Positions 10,295 to 26,700 of a DNA stretch of 64,000 nt are shown here, one piece after another. This DNA comes from Reclinomonas americana ATCC 50394 (lineage: Eukaryota; Jakobida; Jakobea; Jakobida): the NCBI GenBank assembly GCA_048213135.1, contig PS015022.1, positions 232,915 through 296,914 of the forward strand. The letters are read 5' to 3'. Every line of letters begins with the position of its first letter. Within the stretch, counting starts at the first letter, position 1. The notes under the pieces are model-generated. The model was not told where the DNA came from. It was given only the letters and a program-made list of their open reading frames with translations, and made no database searches. The position numbers and the translations under genes were made by a program.

Positions 10295-13200
10295 ATGGCG
10301 ACGCACTCTCCGCCCCCTCGCCCAATGTCAACAGACTCGTTTGAGTCCACAGGCTCGGTGAGCGCGCGTGTGTCTCTGTGCGCCTCTCTCTGTGTGCTGC
10401 TCACTCTTGTCTGTCAGGTTGAGATTGACGAGTCTCTTCCGACTGTGCTCCCGCCCATCCTCACTGTCATCTCCTCGGAAGGCATCGGCGAGGTGATGGC
10501 CGCCTCACGCGCCTCAGGCAGCAGTGCATTCCGCGGAGTCACAGGCGCAGGCGGACTGCGTGTTCCCAATGGAGGAGGAGGAGACGCGTCCTCGTCATCC
10601 TCCTCTCCGCTCTCTCCCGCGGGCTCTGTGCCCTCGCCGCAGTCATTAATGACAGGCGTGCAAGTCAGCGCAGAGCAGGCGTGTGCAGAGGTCGACGTGG
10701 GCATGGCCGACGCAGACGACGAGATTAGTGAGAGTGCGCGTGTCAAGAGTCAGGGTGTCAAACGAGGTAAGAGTGTGTGAGAGAGAAGAGCGTGTGTGTG
10801 CGCGCGAGTGTCTCACGCGCTGTGTGTGTAGCTCTGGAGCAAAAGTACGCGGAGATCATGCGACTGACGGAGCAGAGACAGATGAGGTTGGCCGCCTGCG
10901 CGCACGTGTGTGTGTGTGTCTCTCTCTCTCTCTGTGCATGTGCTCAGCTGCGTCTTCCACAGGCGCATGGAGCTGGAGCAGCTGTCGGAGTCGCGCGGGC
11001 TCACTGATGAAGAGTTTCGTCACTGTTTTCGCGCGCGCACTCTCTCTCTCTCTCTCTCTCACACTCACTCGCTGTTGTTGTTGTTGTCGCAGGAAAGCGG
11101 CTGCGGAGAAGGTCTTTGTCGGAGTGGTTTCCACATTGGTGTCTTTTCGGCTCACGTGTTGTTGTGTGTGTGCAGGAGCTGAATGACATTGAGAAGGATC
11201 TGAGTCGCGAGCAGAGGTGCTGTGTTTTGCGATGTGCTCTTTGGAGTTCGCCGTTGTGCGTGCTCACTGGTGTTGTTGTTTTTGTGAAGGCGAGAGATTG
11301 GCATTCACGACTTTGAGCTTGGTCCGATCATTGGGCGCGGCGCGTTTGGCGAGGTGAGGCCTCCTTGTCTGTCTTGGCACACACACACACCTCGCACGTC
11401 GGTGCCTCTCTCTCTCTTTCTCTGTGTGCGTGGCGTAGGCAGTTGCAGTTGGGAATCTTTGTGCTGCACTTGTTTCCATGCTTGCACTTGTGCTTCCGAG
11501 TGAGAGTGCTTGTCGGCGAGCAGAGACTTTGCTGTCGCTGCTGCTTGTGCATGTCGGTGTGCCTCCTATGTGCCTCTTGTATGTGTGTGTGTGTTTGCGA
11601 GAGGTCATAGCGATTGCCTTTCTTGGCGGAGCGAGCTTACTGACTATTTTGCGTGACTTGCAGGTCCGTGTGGTACGCAAGAAGGACACGCGGGAGGTGT
11701 TTGCTCTGAAAATCCTCAACAAGGCCGAAATGTTTCGGAGGAAGAAGGTGCTGATGGCGTCGCTCTTCCGGTTTTTCTTTGGGCGACATTTTTCAAAAAA
11801 AAATCTGGTGTTCTCTCTTTTGCGCAGGCCAATCACGTGTTGGCAGAGCGAGATGCACTGGCAGCCGCCACCAATGATTGGATTGTGCGCCTGCATTTCT
11901 CTTTCCAAGTTGCGTGTCCCCCGCACTGGTGCCGGTATTGTGTGGATGTCGAGTGCTCAAAGGGAAAGGGAAACAGGACGATGATTTCTTGTACATGGTG
12001 ATGGACTATGTGCCTGGTGGCGATCTTATGATGTTGCGTCGCGATGCGCATCTCTTATGTGTTGTATCCTTAATGCGAAACTTATTCGTCTTCGTTGTGT
12101 CGTTGTTATTGCAGGTGGTCTGCCGCCAAGGGCACATTCTCCGAACCCGAAGCTCGCTTCTACATTGCGCAGCTGGTGGCGGCCGTGGAGAGCATCCACG
12201 CCATGGACTATGTACATCGGTGAGTGGTGGAGGGACGACTCTTTTAGTACCTGCATGTTGACGCTTTGGGTCATCAGTGACATCAAACCCGACAACATTC
12301 TGCTGGACGAGCGCGGCCATCTCAAGCTCTCTGACTTTGGCCTATGCCGCAAGTGCCGCATAGAGTCCGCCGAACCCGAGTGGTCCATCTCGCCGGCAGA
12401 TGTCGCCGATCTGCATGGTGTGTGTGTGTGCTCACGCGAAATGATGTTCCCCTTATTGATGATGGCGCTCACACGGTCAATCAGGTGACATGCACACTGG
12501 CGGTGCTGATGTAGATATGGCGGGGGCGAGCAGTCACAGTGACATGCTGCAGGCTACGTCGGCGCTTCTCACTTCGTCGACCCAGTTCTGCTCCCCGCAC
12601 GTGTCGGAGCAGGCACGCCAAGCCAAGCGTGAAGTGGTGCGCGCAAGCCGTCGCAGTTGTGTGCCTCCACTCGTCGACTGCTAACAGCTCTCCTCCCTCC
12701 TTCTCCCTCCCTTCTCCCTCCCTTCTCCCTCCCTTCTCCCTCCCTTCTCCCTCCCTTCTCCCTCCCTTCTCCCTCCCTTCTCCCTCCCTTCNNNNNNNNN
12801 NNNNNNNNNNNTCCCTCCTCTCGCGTACGCAGATGAAAACATGTGTTGGCACGCCGGGCTACATTGCACCCGAGGTGCTGCTGAACAAGGGCTACGGAAT
12901 GGAGTCGGAGTGGTGGAGTGGTGCGTGCTCCTCTCCTTACGGATCACCATCGCCTCTTTCTCATCCTCTTCGTCACAGTCGGTGTTATTCTGTTCGAACT
13001 GCTGTGCGGCTACTCGCCGTTCTACGCAGTTGATGCGCACGAGTGCTGCCGTCGTATTGTGCGTTGGCGCAAGTGGCTCAAGTTCCCGCGCGACATCCCG
13101 CTCACCGCCGAGTGCAAAGACCTCATTTTGCGCCTGCTGAACGATGCCGACAAGCGCATCTCAGTCGACGACATCAAGCGGCATCCTTTCTTTGCCGGCA

Positions 13201-13987
13201 TTGACTGGACGCGGCTGAAGGAGTTCGACGGTCCAATTGTGCCAGATCTCAAGTCAGAGGTGCGTGCGATCCTTGTCCTCTTTCTCCTGTTCCCGCCTGA
13301 CCGTCACCGCCCTCCAGATGGACACCTCGTTCTTCCAGCAACTGGCCGAAGACCCGAGCTTCCAGCCGACGGGTCGTCGCAGCAACTCGCCCATGCCGCG
13401 TGAAGAGGACTTGGTTTTCTCGGTAAGTACGCTTCATTCTCTCTCACGTTCTCTCACACTCACTCTCTCTCGCTCACTTCCTCCTCTTCTCTTGCTCTCT
13501 TTCTCTCTTTGTCTGTTCTCCCCCTCCCTTTCCTCTCTTCTCCCTCCTTCTCTCTCTCTCTCTCTCCTCCTCCTTCCCACCGCTTCCTCCCCCTTCCTCC
13601 CTCCTCTCACACCTCTCCCGACAGGGCTACTCGTTCAACCGCAAAAAGTACGACAAGCAAGGATCGCTCAGCGAGCTCGTTCAGGGCAAGGTACGACATA
13701 CGTCGTCCTTCTGCAAACTCTTTTCCAACCCGCCTCTGACTCTCTCTCTCCTTTTTTCGCAGCTTAATATCAGCAGCCAGAGACCCACCTGGAAACAGCT
13801 GTCGCTCGGCAACCTCTTTGCCACCAATCGCCGCCCTGCAGCCGCACAGGGTATGGCTGGTGCGCGTGCCGCCATGCTTAGCAAGCGTGGCGGCGGTGTC
13901 GGTGGTGGTCCCAGTGGCCTTCGCACCGGGCGCATGGCGGCTGCCATGAAACCGCGCTCGCTGATGGATATGCGCCAGGATACGTAG
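10295..13987 (+). CDS. NDR/LATS-family AGC serine/threonine kinase
   Basis: Kinase of the NDR family (STK38, Cbk1), acting downstream of Hippo-type kinases and MOB in morphogenesis and division. A low-complexity N-terminus is followed by a charged helix (YAEIMRLTEQRQ, AAAEKELNDIEKDLSREQ) matching the MOB-binding N-terminal regulatory region. The kinase domain, about 11300-13225, shows GRGAFGEV (split by an intron), FALKILNK, HRDIKPDN, DFGLC, the insert after DFG typical of NDR, CVGTPGYIAPEV, DLILRLLNDADKRI and HPFF. The C-terminal hydrophobic motif is FSGYSF, with Ser as the expected phospho-acceptor, followed by a Gly/Arg-rich tail to TAG at 13985. About 15 introns; one holds a 20-N gap (12792-12811), but flanking exons join well. 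NDR is clear; NDR versus LATS is less certain. Confidence 0.9.
12690..12826 (+). repeat. (TTCTCCCTCCC)n minisatellite with 20-base gap
   Basis: About eight near-perfect 11-nt units run up to a 20-N gap (12792-12811), in the intron just before the activation-segment exon of the NDR kinase gene. Confidence 0.88.
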
Positions 13988-14275
13988 AATAATCCTCTCT
14001 CTCTCTCCACCACTACTGTCACAGAAAAAAATACGCCCTGTCTTGCACAACCTGTTTCCTGGTCTCCCAACTTGTTTTTCGTGTTCGTCACTTGTTAGCT
14101 CTCTTGCGCGTACACGCGCACACACATTTGTATGCATTTTTTTTTTAGTCGCGAAAGCTTGGAAAAAACCACCGTGGGTGGGGTGTGTGGCGTGTGCGTG
14201 AGGGCATGTATTATGCATGAACAACACGAAAATGAATGTTGACTGCTTCTGTTACATTAGTTGGGATGGGATTGA

Positions 14276-17200
14276 TTATGAAAAGGTGGTACATGAGTGA
14301 ATGGCCTGCATCCACTCCACACGCTCCGCGGCCGAGAAGCACGCCAGAATGTACTCGGAGCGACGCGCCAGCTCGTGATTCGGCAACAACCGGATGGGGT
14401 ACACCACACAACTGTCGCCACTCTCGTCGCCACCACCACCACCGCCAGTAGTGCCACCACTGCCGCTGCCACCTCCTCCTCCTCCTTGACCACCACCACC
14501 ACCACCACCAGTAACGGAGGCACCACCAAAGCCAATGGCCCCGCTACCGGCAACCATCACACCCTGCCCGTTGCTGCGCGTGACTGGCGCACCGTACCCA
14601 AAATCAATCACCGGCAGTGTCTCTCGCGGCAACTGTTCGCACACGGAGTGCGCGCCAATGGGGATGAAGCCACGAGCGTGCGCGTCACCCTGCCGCGCAT
14701 AGTACACCAGGCGCTTGGCGGCGAGCGTCAGCTCAAAGAACCGCGTCTGGTAACTGCGACGCAGGAAGCCGCCCTTCTTCAGCATGTTGCCAATGAGGCG
14801 GCCGTCGGCGGTTATCGGTCGAGGGAGCGTCATACTCGCACGCTTGTCCGCGACGGCACGGAGCACGACGCCGGCTGAGTCGGCGAATGAATGTGATTTC
14901 TGTTCCCTCGCGCCACCGGCACCCCCCATGCTAGCCGTGGCGGCAATGGCCGAAGCTGACATTGCAGTTGGCGCCATGGTCGAGGCTGTGCCAGCCGCTG
15001 CGCCGGTCAGTCCACCGGAGGCGTTGCCGGCGGCTGCAAACGCCGCCAGCACCGTGTTGCCGCCGCGCAGAGAGGCCACCCGAGCACCCGGCACGGCCAC
15101 ACCGGCCGTCAGCGACGACAACATGAGCTCGTGTTGCTGTTGTTGTTCCTGCTGTAGTTGTTGGTGCTGCTGTTGCTGTTGGTCAGCGGCGCTCACTCCC
15201 ACTACGCTGTCCTCCTCGAGGTCGACACCAATCATGGCCGGTGGCGGCAGCAGCTGTGAGTTGCTGCGACTACGAGCACTGCGGCGCGGTGGTGACACGG
15301 ACAGGGAACGCGTGGTGGGACTGACGGCGGCGGCACTGTCATTCGAAGAGCGCGACCGCAACGACTTGGCGGTCACCACCAGCGCCGCGGGAGAGCCCAC
15401 TCGCTGCGACAGGAGGGAGCCGGCGAGCGGCGGTGTGGCCGGCTGCGACCGAGGCATCATGCCGCGACGTGACGTGTCGCGACTGCCTGTTTCGGTGCCT
15501 GGCAACGAGTCGCGACCGACACGCCGGCTGCTGACAATGCTGACATCGGCACTGAATTCGTCGCCACCACTGGTCGGCATCTCACCCTCTCCGCTGTCCT
15601 GCTCGTCGTCATCGTCGTCGTCGTCACCAGAGGCACCGAGCGATTCCACATCGGTGACTGAGCGCGCGTGCCGCAACATTCCAGCACCGCCAATGTGCTG
15701 CACGGCGGAGCGCGAGTTGCGGTGCTCCGCCATGGGTCCGGTCTGTCCACGCATCGGCGTACGCGATCCATGCCGCGTGGGCGTGCTGTCGCGACTGTGT
15801 GGCGGCGTGCACAGTTCGCTCGTCTCTGGGGGTGAATGCGACGCAGGCACATTTGCAAACTGGCGCACACGGATGCGCGGCTGCGACTGTGATCGACGTC
15901 GCCGCGACAACATCTCCGTGGTGAGGTGGCTCTCGGCCTCTTGCGACAGCAGCGCAATCATGTTCTTGTAGCCACGGTCCTGCGCGCAATCGTTGTTGTC
16001 AGCTTGTAAACAACACATTGTCTTCTGCGAGCGAAACCGCACCTGCGCGCAGTCCACGGCCGTAAAGCCGGCCAGATTGCGGATTCGCGTGTCTGCCCCC
16101 GACTGCAGCAACTCTCGTGCACACTCGAGGAAATTGTGCATCGCCGCCATGTGCAGCGCCGTGCTGCCGCTTTTGATTGTCTGGTCCGGATCGGCTCCAG
16201 CAATCAACAGCAAGTGTACCACCTTGACTCGATTCTCTTGCACGGCCATGAAGAGCGGGAAGGCACCGTCGAAATGCCGCGCCATGGTCAGATTGCAGGG
16301 CTTGATGTACACGCCGGGTCGCGGCGGCCTCGCCGACCGATGTACGTACTCGTCTGGCAGATTCTCGCGCAGCAACGCACGTACACAACCGACATGTCCG
16401 TTGTGCGACGCCGTGTGCAGTGGTGACCAGCCAGAGGCGTTGACGGTCGGATCGGCACCCCACGCCATCAGCAAATCGGTCAACCGGCTGTGTCCTCCTT
16501 CGCAGGCCAGCCCGAGTGGCCTGTCGTGGTACACGTGAGGTCGCACACACACAGTGGCAGACGAACTCTCGCCAAGACGCAACGTGACACCGTACGCAGT
16601 GGGCGAATCCAGCAAAGTATTGGCCCCGGCCAGCAACAGCAACTCGCACACGGTCAGTTGGCCGTGACTGGCAGCCACGTGCAGTGCGGTGGCAGCGTCG
16701 GGCGGACACCGCGCAGCCCAGTTTACCTTGTGCTCCAACAGCAGGCGCACAATATCCACAAGTCCCCGTCGACCTGCGGCGGCCCTCACACTTTAGAGGG
16801 AATCGCTTGACCGAGACGAACACACTCACGCAGCAGCGTGTACGCACAGCATTCGTGAAGAACAGAGATGCCGCGAATGTTGGCCGAGTTGACATTGGCG
16901 CCTGCGTCGACCAGCAGCCGACACAGAGCGACATTGTTCTTCAGTGCCGCCACGTGCAGCGGTGTCACCAACGTGATCTCCACACTGTCGCCAGCAAATA
17001 GTGAGCGACAAGAGAGAGCAGCTGAACAGCACAGCAAAGTGGGGACCGACCTGGCATCCACTTTGGCTCCGGCCTTCAACAACAGCTCGCACACGTGGTA
17101 GTGACCGGCCCGCGCAGCCACCCACAGCGGCGTGCAGCCAGCAGTGTCAACGTGTCGACCAATCTTCGGGTCGGCGCCGTGCTGCAGTAGGAAACTGACA

Positions 17201-19715
17201 ATCTCGTCGCGCCCGGCGGCAGCGCTGTGAATCGGGACGGACGGGAGTAAGCCACAAGAGGCGACGAAGAGGGCGTCATACACAAGTAGTATACGAACGC
17301 GTAATAGAGCGCTGTGGATCCCCGATCGTCTCGTACATCGACAGAGACTCCGCACTCAATGAAAAACTGCGACCATTCACAGGTCAGTGATCATGTTTCT
17401 CATGTGTGCGAGGAGTGCGACGGCTCACCTCGGCGATGGCCAGATGACCCATCTCCGCAGCCACATGCAGTGCAGTGGCGCCGCCCTCTCGGCGGGTGTC
17501 CAGTGCAGCACCGCTCTCCACCAGCACGCGACAGACGGCCAAGTGACCATTCTGCAGGCTGACATTAACAACAACATGCGCTTCTCTTTGCTTTTCTCCG
17601 TATCGCACGCACCTGAGCAGCAACATACAGCGGTGTGGCACCATCATTGCGAGCCTCCGACAGACTGGCGCCTGCAAATGCAAACGTGCGAGGTGAGTCG
17701 CAGTACACACAGCCACACACACAGCCACAACCATGCACTACTCACCTCGACGAATGAGCTCCTTAACGAGTTCCTGATGACCGCCCTGTGCCGCTGTGAA
17801 AAGACACGACTGGCCCGACTCGGAGCACGCGGTTGTGCATGCGCCGCGATCCATGAGTAGACAGGCGGTGAGCAGGTGTCCGCGTTCACAGGCAACCTCG
17901 AGTGGTGTGGCGCCAGTCTCACGCGGCTGATCCACACGCGCTCCGGCTTGCAGTAGCAGGTCACAAATGTGCGTGTGCCCATTCTGCGCCGCATGGTACA
18001 ACGCCGAGCAATCGACCTTGTAGCACAGGCGATGCACGTCGGCAGGCGTCTCGTGCTTGAGCAGCATCTGTATGATATCCGAATGCCCCTGCGCACACGA
18101 CCGTGAGCACACGAGTGTTTTCCCGACTCGCTCCTGCGCACCAAACACCCTCTCACCTTGGCGGCCGCCGTCATGAGTGCAGTCTCGCCGCTGTGATTCT
18201 GCACATTCAGGTCCACATTGTACCACGTGACGCCATCGCGCTGCACCGACCTGCACACGACATAGTGAGAAACACTCCCAAACTTTCACGGATGGATGCA
18301 CGCAACATGAGACGCTTGCTCAGGCGCACAGAGTGAGCCAGCAACTCTTGGACCACGAGCGAGAGGCCTTTTTGTGCCGCAATGTATAGCGGGCAAAGAC
18401 CGCGCGAGGAGCAAATGTTGGGATCGGCACCTCGGCGCAACAGCGCGGCCACGATTGCCGGGTGGTTGTGATAAGCTGCCGAACGACGATCAATTCACAA
18501 GCGCCCATTAGCATCATATACACGTACACACACACCTGCCAAGATCAGCGGCGTCATGCCATCGCGACTCATCACATTGACGGCACGAGTGGCACGCGGA
18601 TCCGCGAGAAGCGCATGCATGGTGTCCTCGTGGCCATTCTGTGCGGCCACGTGCAGCGGTGTGGCGGCCCATCGACCCGACGGCGCAGTCGTGTTGCCAC
18701 CGGCCTCCAGCAGCCGCGCCGCAATCTCAGTGTAGCCACGCTGAGCGGCCACAAACAGCGGCGTGATCACGGTGGCATGCCGACTCGTGCCCGCCAGCGA
18801 TCCCGGCCCACCGGCCGAGGTCGACGGACCGTACGCTTGTGCGGCTTCCACAAGACGCTCCAGCGGCCACAATGTTCGCAACACGCCCTCTGCAGCTCCC
18901 GCCGGCTGCCCAGCACAGTGAAGCACGAGTGAGAAGACTGCGACTGCCAAATGCGCTTCCACCCCACCGCCCTCCACATTCACCATTTCGCGATCTGTGG
19001 GCTTGCGAGCAATCGCCTGCCGATACGAGTCAAGCAGCACTCTGACCAGCGGCTCATTGCCCGACTGCACCGCCGCAAACAACGTCGCCCCATTGTGCTG
19101 ATTGACCGGGTCCGGCCACGCTCCCGCTCGAATGAGACAGTTGGCGAGCTTGAGCGCATGCGCATGATCCTTGCCTCGCAGCGCCGCCTCCGACTCCACC
19201 TGCTCCTCATTCACCTCTGTCTCCCCGTTCTGCTGGCGCCCTCCACCCGTGGGCGTGTCAGGCAGTCCATCCGACGACAGAAACCTCGCGCGATGCTCGG
19301 CCGACATGAACGAGCACGCGGTGGCAAGTGGAGTCAACACAATCGACGAGGACGAGGCTCCAGTGGGATTCGCGCCCGCACGCAGCAGTCGCTCCACAAT
19401 GTCGTCGAAGCCTCCGCGCACTTTGGGCAACACCAAGTCAGAGTCTTTTTCTCTCTCTCTCTCTTCTCACACACACACTCGCTCTCACCAGCAGCAGTGA
19501 GTGGCTTTTGTCCGAGGAGGGCCGCGGAGGTGTGCAATGCAGCGAGCTCATCGCGGTGATCTGTGTGTGTGAGAGAGAGTGTGAGAGTGCATGCATAAGC
19601 AAGTCTCTCTCTCTCTCTGTGTGCGCGTACCCTCGAGAATGCGGTCCACTCGACTGGCATCGCCTGAGCGACATGCGTCGGTGAGCTCCACAAAGAGACG
19701 CGAGGACGCGGGCAT
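14276..19715 (-). CDS. Multi-ankyrin-repeat protein with C-terminal PH domain
   Basis: Probable scaffold or adaptor. From the start at 19715 (MPASSRLFVELTDACRSG) the protein runs through roughly twenty ankyrin repeats (about 19440-15960). Canonical examples include TPLHVAAQNGHEDTMHALL, TALHVAAEMGHLAIAE, TPLWVAARAGHYHVCELLL and TALHMAAMHNFLECARELL. A long Ser/Gln/Pro/Ala-rich disordered region follows (about 15950-14850) with a poly-Q tract near 15120-15180. A PH domain ends the protein: MLKKGGFLRRSYQTRFFEL, LVYYARQ, then YILACFSAAERVEWMQAI at 14276-14790. A Gly-rich loop interrupts the PH domain. The ankyrin exons are separated by short introns; the disordered and PH parts lie in one large exon. 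The PH domain suggests recruitment to phosphoinositide membranes. No catalytic domain seen. Confidence 0.88.
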
Positions 19716-19922
19716 TGTGTGCTGGTTGCGCACGCGCGCGCACGGTGTTGACTGCTGGATTGTGGCTGGGACAACTTCGTTCGGAGAAATGGTGTATTCC
19801 GAGAAAGAGAGAAGCTTTATACACGTGCCTTGCCCGGGAAGGAGCGCCACGCCTTCTCCGAGCGCGTCTTTTTAAAAAACAAACAACAACAACGAACGCG
19901 AGAGACCATCGTCGTGGTGGTC

Positions 19923-23574
<3,652 letters not shown>

Positions 23575-23782
23575 GGTCGCGGGGTGTGCGTGTCGCAACC
23601 TCGTAAAAGTGATGTGTGTGCGTGCCGCGTACAATGCAGCTCGCGCGGGCCTTTTCTGTCACCCATTGTCCATTTCTGACTTTGATCACGCACGTGTGAG
23701 AGGCATAGCTTTGCCACACAGAAGCCCGCTCGACAAGAAGAAGAAGAAGAAGACGTCCTTTTTCCTCTTCCGTTGATCACAA
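23575..23782. promoter_or_regulatory. Divergent intergenic region, TRIM-like / TPR protein
   Basis: 208 bp between head-to-head start codons, containing an AAG repeat followed by an ACGTC-containing core (about 23735-23757). No TATA box recognised. Probable shared promoter. Confidence 0.45.
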
Positions 23783-26700
23783 ATGAGCGATGGTCTTGTG
23801 TGGAGTGTGGGCCTTCCGCCTGTGCTCTTTGATGTGCCGCTCTTCCGGGAGCAAGTCGAGTCGTCGACTTTGGCGCTGGTGGCCAGTGTGCGGGAGCGAG
23901 TTGCGACACGCTGTTGTTTTTTTGCACTTTTGTCTGATATCGAACTCATTTGTGTGGCACCAGGCACACTCGCAACTGAGTATGCTGCTGGTGCGGTTGA
24001 ATGAGGGCGATGTGGCGGGGATGGCGGAGGAGGAGAGACAAGTGCACGCGGAACATTTGGCCTTGTTTGCACAATTGTGTGTTCGACGATTGCAGCGCAC
24101 GCTTCCGACCGAGTCGCAGACGAGCACTCTGCGTTTGGATGGGCGTCTCTTTGTGCCGGGCAAGGTTTACTCACTCTCACACACCGACGCTCGTTGTTGT
24201 GCACTGCCGCTCACACCTCCACGTGTGTGTCAGGAAACCATGTTCCTGGTGCACTTGGCGCATGCGATTGATCCGGGGATCTGCTTTCGTGGCGACGAAT
24301 CCTTGTCGGTGGTTCTCCGCGCATGTAGCTTTCTCCTGTCGTCGGCGTCGCTGGCGGGCTTGGCCGGAAACGGGCGACGCGGATCGCAGGATGTGCCGAC
24401 GGTCACTGGTGGCAGCGGATCGAACATGGCGACGGTGCCGCGGCCTTCCGACGCCATTGCCTTCCAGGGTCACATGTGTGCACAAAAGATTCTGCTGGTC
24501 GAGTGCTTGACTCCGCCGCTGGCGCGTCTGTTGGGCGAGCTGTTGGCAGAGTGCGCGTCGCAGCCGGCGCTGGCGTGTCCGGTGGTGCTGGCCACGCTGG
24601 ATGTCGGCTGCAGTCATGACGAGGTCACTGCGTCGCTGCGTGGCAGCTGCACGCCGCAGTCGACGCGTGCTCTGGCGATCGAGCAGGTGGCGGTGTTGCC
24701 AGCGTCGCATGGTGGAGGCTGGACGCCCGCTCAATGTCTGCGCTACTGGAAGTCGTTGCACGTGCCGGGCCGCTTCTTGACGCGCGATCTGGCGGTCGTG
24801 TTGGCGCCGTGTCTGCGCGGCGACCTCGTGTCTCTCATCCACATGGGAAGCTTCATGCAGTCGTGCATGCCGGTGGTGGGGCCGAGGGAACTCAACTTTC
24901 TGGTGGAGGAGTTCTCCAGCGAGGTCTCCAAGATGAAGCCTGTGCTGCTGGCGGTGAGTGAGTGTGTGTGTGTGTGTGTTGGTGGTGATGGAATGCGCGT
25001 GTCGGTTCCAAGGCCTCACGCCGTGTCACCACCAGAATGCACCACATCCGCGTCGGTGTGTGGGCATCGGCATCCTCATGGGCACGCTGGAGCCACTGTC
25101 GCTCCGCTTGCTCTCGTTGATGTCGATGTTGCCGCCGGGCGTGCCGATCGACTCACACTCGCTGTACTTGGCCCTGCACGTCAATCTGGCCACGGGTGCT
25201 GTGGAGGCACCGCGCGCGCACTCGGATGGCGACGACGGCGAAGACGACTCACCGGGACTCAATCTGCACGTTGCCGATGCGACGCTGTTGTGTCGGTACG
25301 AGCACTCCTCATCCGACGTGCTTTACTCCACGCAGCGTTACTCATCTGTACCACAGCACGCCACATGCCGTGCACGAAGCGCTGCAGCGACTGTGCTCGT
25401 TGAATCTGGTGGAACTGACTGGCTATCGACTGTCACTGGACCCGACGAACGACAGTGCGGCCATTGACATTGCACTCAGCGGCAGTGACCCCGTGCGGGT
25501 GGTGCGCCGCACTGAGTTGCCAACGGAGACCATCAAGTGGATCAATGCCGACCCCGAGTCCACGGCCGAAGACGAGGCCGCCGCTGAACACTTTGCCATG
25601 ATGCCACCAAGTGCGGCAGCGTCCACTCGCTCCTCCTCGTCCTCCTCTTCTCAGCGCTCGGCGTCATCGACCTGGCGTGCAATGGCGCCGTCGGGCGCGG
25701 CACTCCCTCCGCCTCCATCTGCGTCGGTGCGATGGCAATGGTCGCGCTCCAAGAGCTCCAGCTCTGACGTGCAGGTTTGCGTGCCAGTCACAATCAGTTG
25801 TCGTTTGATTCTGCAGGCTCACTACATTGCGTTGTCGCCTTCTGCAGTCACCCACAGGCTCAGCATCACGATCTCCGTCGGCGACCGCGGCGGGGGCCGA
25901 GGCTGACGAGACTGACATGCAGGCGCTGGACTGCTGGGTGCCGGTGTATCGACTGTCGCCTGCCGTGCGGCAATTCGTCTTGTCGCGAGATCGCGCTGTC
26001 GGGTGCGCGTAATGTCGCAGTGCTGGATTATTCTCACAACATGTGTCACTGACTGGGCGTACGCACTCAGGGAGCAAATAAGTGCGCACGGTCTCGCTGT
26101 GCAGCGACCGAATGCCAACTTTAAGCGCATGGCGAGTTTCGACAGTGCCGAGGTCTCACTGCATCATCGTGTGGCCAGTCTGTCGTCACCAACGGGTATG
26201 TGGATTCGACGTCGCTCGAGTTTGTCTTTGATGATAGAATGTCTTTCACCATCATTTGCGCACCCTTATTGCAGCGGCATTTGTGCCGAGTCGTGTGTCG
26301 GTGCATGAAACGGATGCTCACTTGCGCTGCCGTCTGGTGTGCGCCTACATGACGGTGCTGCGGAGCGTCTGTGAGCGGTTAACACACGGCACCGCCGAGG
26401 AGGCCGCCTCTGCATTGCGCGCTCTGGCCTCCCACTCTGCATCGTTCCACTATTGGGTGGTGGATGCGCTGTCGGCCGATGCCGCCGCTCACATGCAGCC
26501 ACCAATGTCGCCGACCAATGCTGCCAGCGACCAGAATCCCTCACTGGTGAACTGGCTGGCCAAGAGAGCAGCCGGTCTCTGTCTGCACGAGCTGGATGCC
26601 GAAGCGCTGCTGCATTGCTTCTCTCCGGCCAGCATACTTTCGTCACTTGGTCGCGTGCTGTTGCTGGTGGCTGCGCGAGGTAACAGCCGTGGTGTTCGCT

